Source: Clavelina lepadiformis (taxonomy: Eukaryota > Chordata > Ascidiacea > Aplousobranchia > Clavelinidae). From it: 64,000 nucleotides of DNA. The position numbers and the translations under genes are program-made. Positions within the stretch are counted from its first letter, which is position 1. Each line of letters opens with the position of its first letter. The notes below the pieces were generated by a model. It was not told the DNA's origin, made no database searches, and saw only the letters and a program-made list of their open reading frames with translations. Positions 57,460 to 64,000 of this stretch are shown here, piece by piece. The stretch lies in NCBI RefSeq assembly GCF_947623445.1, contig NC_135244.1, forward strand, positions 868,001-932,000, written 5' to 3'.

Positions 57460-60400
57460 ATGCTGAAAAAGTTAACAGACATTTGTGTGCTGGTATTCAA
57501 TATTTTCCTTGCTATTATTCGAGCAATTATCAAGTAAGTAATAAACTTCATACTTTAAACGACGCATTACCAGTAGCTTAGACCTATTGTTATTGGCATC
57601 ATGAATACAGGAACTGATTTGTGAAAGAAGTTCTTTATATACTTCAGTAATGTCATCTTTTTTTGGCAAAACACGGGTGATGAAATTATTATGCCAAGGA
57701 GAAGTGAAACGTTTGGTCACCGCTACTCAGATATTTAAATAATATAATATATGCTGTAATGAAATTGTGATGTATGTGACATTGAACTTGACACGTCGAC
57801 CCACTTCACTACAATGTTTGCGAGTTGAATTGTTTATTGCGGTCGATGGTATATGAGTCTCATAAGGTCGTTGTCTGCTTTTCTCAACCTCAGACTTAAT
57901 TGTTCACCTTAACGAATTATTGTTTTATGAAGCTGACAACGAAGTTGTCTAACTTGATACTGAACTTCTTCAAATCGAATTTAATAGTAGTTTCACAGGA
58001 ATAACAACTCCATAAACTGAATATATTGAAGCTTCTTTGAAAGATAACATTCTTACAAATCATTTGCACAACAACAACATAAAAAAACTCTATGTTGCAA
58101 TTCTCTTAGTTAGCGAATGAATGAAGACCGAATAAGTCAGGCAATATATAAGCAGGAAGTAATGGATTACGTCGCGCAGTGTTATGCTTTGCTGATTCGA
58201 TATTTAAAGACGAGAGTTTTATATCTTATTTAATCTGTATATTACATTAATTACAATATCATCACAATGCATTACTTTTCAATTTCTACATACGTCATAT
58301 TAAGCCTTTAGTTTCATTCAGTCTTGAGCTTAAATTTCAATGCAACTTAGCTTTGTTTTTAATTCAACTTGTTTAAATTGTGTATTTGCGGTATAACAGA
58401 TGTGTACTTGAGCTTTTGGCGGAGTTGATCACGCTATAATCTGTCTTGATCTTAGATTTGTATAAGTCTGTAATGACCGACTGGAAATTATAGCAGTTTA
58501 TGATGAAACATTGTGCGTGCGAAGACACAAATTTTGGCGTGATGGCGTGCACTAGCCTAATGCCCTAATTTTTTATTTATTATAAGTCGGCATTCAAACA
58601 ATCAATGTTACATGATTTGTTTACTGTGAATTGGTGTTACCTTGCAAACGTTTGGCATGCATGTTTATGATTCTTATGTGTTCATCTGCCACACTTTCCA
58701 TTAAAATATTTCTGCTATGATCACGTTTTTCAGCCTTAATTGTTCTACGTAAAATATGATATGAATTATATAATTATCATTATTGTTAATATTTTCATAA
58801 ACATCAACATAATTCTTCATCTCCACAATTATGATAAAGAATAAAAATTATTGAATGATCTTCCATATGAAGATCAAATATTGAGGAATATTACGTCATA
58901 ACCTTATCTTTATTACCTCATAATCCTTCTTAATTAGGTCTTCATGTGCGGGAGTGCTGAAGCATAAGATACCCAAAATATTGTTTTATATATATATCAT
59001 ATTGTTTGTTTCTTACCCCTGTTACCCATATTTGTAACCTTGTGCTGTTTGTATATATATGATATTTAGGCTATGTTATTAACTAGGGCTGGGAGCTACC
59101 TAGCGGCTTAAATGCCTGGAAAATGAGGAATTTGTTTGCTATCACCAGAAAAGGTACTTCTAGGAAAGATTGTGGGGCAAAATTTTTTATTACTCCATTG
59201 ACTGACGAAAATTTTATGACACTGTAGAAGCTCCCAGCCCCACGGCCACCTAGTACAGATATTTCCTTCAAATGGAACCAGTCTTACATTTTAGAACACT
59301 TGCGTACCGGCAAATTTTCTTGTGGTTAATATTAAAGTAAAGATTTTTAAAAGCATATTCTTATAGGATTGTCTGGTCTCCAACCGAAAAGTCCATCCAT
59401 GGCGAAGTGGCTCTGGTGACAGGAGCTGGGCACGGCATGGGACGCTTGCTTGCAGTTAAACTTGCACGGCTTGGAGCGAAAGTGATTGTATGTGATGTAA
59501 TTTCTAAATATTTAGTCGTTAATTTTTAAAGTTAATTGACTTATCATGCCTCTGATGAATGTAGCAACATTGCAAAAATTACTTAATTTTAGACATTTTG
59601 GTGTAAAGCCCTTGGCTGAATTTGCGAGATGTTCTGACAGTGATGTGCTTTATTGTTTGGTGACTCGCTATTAGCAAAAACTGTGTTGTTTGAAGGGTTA
59701 GCTTAGTTAAGAAGTACGGTATCGTTTTTTTTGTTAACTCACGAGACAGCATTGAGCAAAAGTGACTGTTTATTTTGAATACTTAAAATGCGTTTCTGCA
59801 TTTTAGCAGGGATATGTTTTAAGCCTGTTTACAGACTGCATTGTGTCACAAAATTACTGCCTGTTTCTCACCGTTAATATGACTATGAAGTCAGTTCAAA
59901 ACTGTGGCGGTTTTTAATTCATATCACAACTAATTTAAAATCTTTTGTCTATTTACTCATAATTCATTGGTTTATGAACCAGCCAATAGCCTTCTGGTTC
60001 TTTCGGGCCATTGTTTACATCTACTCAAAAGAAAAACAAGTAAAATACGTTCAGGACTACTTATCAATAACATGCAGAAATATTTATAAAAAAGTGTATT
60101 TTCCACGAAGCAAAATTTAGAAAGGTCTAACGTTGCAGCTGTCGTCAGGTAAAGTGTCTTAGAGTTTGTGGTTTGCGGACTCTTGTGATCTAGAAATGCT
60201 TTAGTTTTTGACCGAACAGCTCAGGTGACAACATTTTTATCAGTGTTTTAGTTGCTCATGTCAAATTATTTATATATTTGAAGGTTGTTGACATCAATAG
60301 ATCTACAAATTTTGAGACCGCAGAGATCATAGAAGGTTCAGGTGGTACAGCTTACAGCTATACATGCGACTTGAGCAAAGCAGATGAAATCAAGAAGTAT

Positions 60401-61671
60401 TTTCCTAAATATATACAATCGTTGTGTTATTGCAGGGGTCACCAAACTACGGGTCGAATCCGGCAATTAAATTGGTTTGTCCGGACCACCTCTCTGTGCC
60501 ACAAATGAGCACAGAATGAAGGGTAACCTGTGGAACAATGGTTGGTTGTAATGCTCAAGTGGCCCTTTGTGAAAAAGTTTGGTGCCACCTGTGGATAGGT
60601 TGAGCAATATAGTGATTAATGCTCAGCTAAAGTATAAAATGTCCCTCATCAATTTATTCTGGGTTCAAAATCTTTCCACAATTTGCAACCTTGTTTATAA
60701 GATATGAACTATATATTTCATACATTATATTATATAACCCTAATTTGTAATGTACTGCCGTACAACTTCTCATTGGCTGCACTGATTCCAGTATTATATT
60801 GTTGACAGTCTTGCAAAAACAATTAAGGAAGAAGTTGGAGAAGTAACAATGCTCATCAACAACGCTGGAGTTGTTTTCAACACAGATTTTCTTTCATTAA
60901 CCGACGAAATGGTAACGACCACCTTCAATGTTAACGTCATCTCACACTTCAGGGTAAATACTTGCCAATGTTTCATGTCTACTGTGGATTTCACAAATAA
61001 TCGGTTGTCAAATTTAAAGTTGATTAGAGAGTTTCTTCCTGATATGAAGAGAAAAAATCATGGTCACATCATTGCCATGGCATCTATATCATCAGGGACT
61101 GCAGCACCAGGATTTATTGATTACAGGTGAATAAATATTTATATTACAACCAGTAATTAGGTCAGACAAGAAATTTCAGTATTTTAGCAGCTTTAATTTA
61201 TTTCAGAACAAATTATATTTACATAATTTTTTGCAAGTTCAAGCAAGCATGCTGTAGCGGGTTTAATGGATGGTTTGAGACGAGAATTACGTTGGGAAGG
61301 AAAGAATGGCATCAAAACGACCTATGCTTGCCCACCCTTTGTCACTACCGGCTTCGTCAAAAACCCACAAACCAACTCCTCCCTTATGTGTCCGGTACTT
61401 CCCCCAGAGAAAGTTGTTGATGAAATAATGCATGCGGTATTAATAGAACAACCTCGTGTCGATATTCCGCCTATCGGACCTGCCATGCTTCTCAAGTAAG
61501 TGAGCTTAATGCCATGATCATCTGGGTCTTTTGTTTTGAGTTTTAAATTTGAAATGTTTTTTCTTCTTTAGGGCGATATTACCAGATGAAGTAATTGAAT
61601 TAGTCTTTGACTTCATAAAACCAACATGCAAAATTCTGTTTCCCAAAATGAGTGAAAACAAAAAGCTTTAA
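57460..61671 (+). CDS. SDR16C-type short-chain dehydrogenase (HSD17B11-like)
   Basis: Seven exons, 57460-57533, 59367-59487, 60284-60396, 60809-60953, 61020-61126, 61238-61495 and 61572-61671, close in frame to 305 residues, the normal size of this family. Residues 1-25 (MLKKLTDICVLVFNIFLAII...) are the expected N-terminal membrane/lipid-droplet anchor. The cofactor motif is TGAGHGMGR, with VVDIN after beta 2 fitting NAD(H) preference. NNAG is present as LINNAGVV, and the catalytic pair as YSSSK, made across the exon 5/6 junction. CPPFVTTGF and the GLMDGLRREL helix also match. Known relatives oxidise steroids, retinol or fatty alcohols; the substrate here is unknown. It shares a promoter with HM2. 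Confidence 0.93.
57534..59366 (+). other. SDR intron 1
   Basis: 1.8 kb intron. Holds the candidate MITE at 59086; otherwise nothing recognised. Confidence 0.6.
59086..59240. mobile_element. Candidate MITE with inverted ends
   Basis: GGGCTGGGAGCT at the left end and AGCTCCCAGCCC at the right end are exact inverted repeats 155 bases apart, flanked by CTAG on both sides at slightly different distances. No coding capacity. The superfamily is unclear. Confidence 0.5.
60433..60591. mobile_element. hAT-type MITE in SDR intron 3
   Basis: The left end CAGGGGTCACCAAACT and the reverse of the right end CAGGTGGCACCAAACT match in 14 of 16 bases. The interior TACGGGTCGAATCCGG is typical of hAT non-autonomous elements. 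The 8-bp flanks (TGTTATTG and TGGATAGG) no longer match well, so it is old. It is 159 bases long and makes no protein. Confidence 0.85.
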
Positions 61672-63236
61672 TTACTAATCATCGTCATTGTAGCTTATGT
61701 CTCTAAACAGAATGCAATTTTGCTTATTTTTCAATTTTTAATTGTTGCTGTCATTTAATGTGATCATGTAGGTCACACCGCCTGTTATAATATACATTGA
61801 TTTCAGATCCTTGTATGCAGTTAGTCGAAATGATAAGGCATATCTCGTCGTGATTGTGTTGTTATAATTATGGGGAATGGATTTGAAACAAATTGTTTTA
61901 AAATCAACATGTTTCTATGACTTCCACACACTTAAAAGTTAGATGTATTTATTTGATGAATGCGTGCTGCAGTGTATTGGCATTGTTATGATTTTTGGAA
62001 TATGCGATTGTACTGACCTAGGGTGGTACAATGATGGGTGAACAATAGAAACAGACGCATCAAATTCCTGGCAACCTTTGCCGCCGTTGGCCAGTAGCTC
62101 TTCAGTTAAGTTAAAAGATAAATTGTTGAACAACTGGTACTGATTTGTCATCTGCAACAATTCCCTAATGAAAATTTTCCTTTAAATCTTAACGCTTATT
62201 TTCGCTATTGACTGTGGTGAGCGAAAAGTCTGGACTAACCTGGTTGTAGACTGGTCAAAGAAGAAATATGCTCACAAACAATCAACAAACGGGAAAAAGT
62301 AGCGAAGTGTTAACTATGTAGCGCTACTACAACAATGAAAGGTTACCACAACCACCAATTTTGTGGGCACGAAGGTATGTTAGGTTATTGCTGCTCATGG
62401 TGTTACTGGTAACAATAAGTACGTATTTCATTCCTTGCGGAAATATACGATTTTTTTGAAGAACTTATTAAATGATAAATTCATAAACTTTTTATTGTAT
62501 TAAATTAGCCAGCACGTTAATACCAGTACTCTCAATGATATTTCAAAGCAAGTACAGAACAACGCTGCTTTTTATAACAGCCAAACACACCTTTTTGTCA
62601 TATAATCTCGAGTTTTGGTATTGTTGACAATAATTTACATTGTTGGTTGCCTATTTGACCATATTTGGGCCTTAAGTATTGAAAATGCATTTATAGCCGA
62701 GATTCACCGAAAAAAAACACCATTTTGTAAAAGCAAACGTAACTTTAGAGAAGAAGATTTCAGAACAGATGCACCGTGAAGAGGATTTAAAATGATACAA
62801 TATAAATAAACTTCCACTAGCAGCCATTTTAAGATTAATCTTATTATTAAGGCCAGATTAGTAAATGAACAACTTGGAGTCAGGTCAATGTCAAAGTACA
62901 ATTAGAGTAATGATAAAAAGTATCGGTCAACTGGTTCCCATATAAAACCCAGAATGTCAAATTCAAATCATCACAATTAAAACTTTGTACAATTTAGTAA
63001 TTTGTTTTAAAATAATATAAACATAAGTTCACACATGTTGTATAAACAGATAAAACTAAAGTAAAAACAATGTGTTTCAACAAAAAGACTTCAGAGTTAA
63101 AATATCTTGCATGAGTAGATAAAACTTGGTGTGTTATTGCACTTGTCGTAGCAAGTATAACACATTATCTCTGCTAAACACAAGTACATTTCACAACATA
63201 AATTCTTGCATTTCGTCTTTGGAAAACAATTCTAAT
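61672..63236. other. Intergenic between the SDR and MED31 3' ends
   Basis: Convergent 3' ends. AT-rich; nothing else recognised. Confidence 0.5.
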
Positions 63237-63551
63237 CTATGTATCGGGGGCAGGGCGTTTTCGGGCAGGTGAAGCATCAGTTGCAGTTTGCAATTGTTGA
63301 TCATTTCTTTGTCGAATAGATTCCATTAAATTTTGCTGCAATCTAATTCTTTTCCTGATATAATACTGCCAGTGTAACAACATTTGATCTTCAATGAATT
63401 TAGCGCATGGTGTGTTCACCAGTTCAGTTCGAAATTGCTCATATTGCAACAGTTCTAACATGTAGATGCACTGCGGGTACTTGATATACTTCACATATTC
63501 AGGCTTTTTCCAATACATTAGATAATTGAGGTAGTTCACAAACTTTCGCTC
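63237..63551 (-). CDS. MED31, last coding exon (gene runs off the window)
   Basis: 104 residues beginning ERKFVNYLNYLMYWKKPEYV, then PQCIYMLELLQYEQFRTELV, CAKFIEDQMLLHWQYYIRKR and a Gln/Pro/Lys-rich end. The acceptor TTTTTTTCAG lies just upstream. The matching first exon (RFQVELEF... part) is not in the remaining 449 bases, so it lies beyond 64000. MED31 is a conserved Mediator subunit that helps pass activator signals to RNA polymerase II. This copy has the cleanest sequence of the three, so it is the likely canonical gene. Whether it too has a homeodomain upstream cannot be seen. Confidence 0.88.
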   Translation of the reverse strand, partial: ERKFVNYLNYLMYWKKPEYVKYIKYPQCIYMLELLQYEQFRTELVNTPCAKFIEDQMLLHWQYYIRKRIRLQQNLMESIRQRNDQQLQTATDASPARKRPAPDT

Positions 63552-64000
63552 CTGAAAAAAATCACAATTAATCAAAGGTTGCTGTATTCAAGCCATTAAC
63601 AAATATTGCACCAGAATATTTTAAAACTAGAATTTAAATGGGATAACATTTATAGTAGGATACAATATTACACCGCTATTTAACTACAACCATTATTGAT
63701 TCACAAATTATATTTAAATGCACAAAATTAAAATCGATAAACATTTATCAGATCCTTGCATTTTATCTGCAGCAAGAAAAAGTATCAGAGTTATCTTCGA
63801 CTGCAGTTGTAATCTCTGTCTTGAGCCAAGGTTCGTGCCATTGGTTGAAAAGAACTTAAGGTGAATTTGTGGCAATTTTTTGAGCCAGTGACGCAAAACG
63901 GTGGATCAGAGATTACAACATGGACATAGGCAATAGCGCAGGCGAATAAAATAGGAAAAAAGTTTTGTTACATCTAACTCATCCAAAGGCATGTTTTACA
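63552..64000. other. Probable intron of MED31
   Basis: AT-rich; no exon recognised. Confidence 0.45.

Noticed and set aside
60440-60475. tRNA-like B box (GGTCGAATCC) in SDR intron 3
   Set aside because: It lies inside the hAT MITE, where this stretch is typical, and no A box or cloverleaf is present.

Overview
The window looks like nuclear DNA of a compact, AT-rich invertebrate chordate genome, most likely an ascidian tunicate such as Ciona. The evidence is short phase-conserved introns, animal-type genes (Mediator subunit MED31, an SDR16C-type dehydrogenase) and many very divergent homeobox genes. The species is an inference. Nothing bacterial, phage or CRISPR-like is present.

Layout. 1-17.9 kb is a tandem triplication on the + strand. 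Each unit carries two adjacent intact gene models: a one-homeodomain gene (A1a, A2a, A3a) and a two-homeodomain gene (A1b, A2b, A3b). Units 1 and 2 also carry a dead LINE tail and another repeat. At about 18 kb the orientation flips. A decayed relative (P1, 18.3-19.0 kb) is followed by minus-strand homeobox genes B (21.1-24.1), C (28.1-28.6), D (32.4-34.2) and F (36.9-38.8). A 10-bp-period minisatellite lies at 25.1-25.6 kb. Gene E (41.5-46.8 kb, +) encodes about 1194 residues with three homeodomains and thirteen 36-residue repeats; a decayed copy of its 3' end follows at 47.7-48.4 kb. Gene G (49.7-50.4, minus) comes next. Two minus-strand genes, HM1 (51.6-53.0) and HM2 (55.1-56.3), join a homeodomain to the Mediator subunit MED31. 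A complete seven-exon SDR gene (57.5-61.7, +) diverges from HM2 across a shared promoter. The last exon of a third MED31 gene, probably the canonical one, lies at 63.2-63.6 kb.

How it fits together. I count 21 full-length homeodomains and three half homeodomains that stop before the recognition helix. Twenty of the 21 lack Asn51, the residue that contacts adenine in nearly all homeodomains; only the last homeodomain of A3b keeps it. Several genes share gene-level signatures. The start codon sits on an exon that ends one base after ATG (phase-1 GTAAGT donor). There is a recurring upstream module of CCAAT box, TATA-like box and TGACGTCA. Other shared signatures are a PGPSG peptide motif and an acidic C-terminal tail ending in an EP dipeptide. 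Together these point to one fast-evolving local gene family that captured MED31 exons from a neighbour. Exon joins were worked out by hand from splice signals and reading phase and have no transcript support here.
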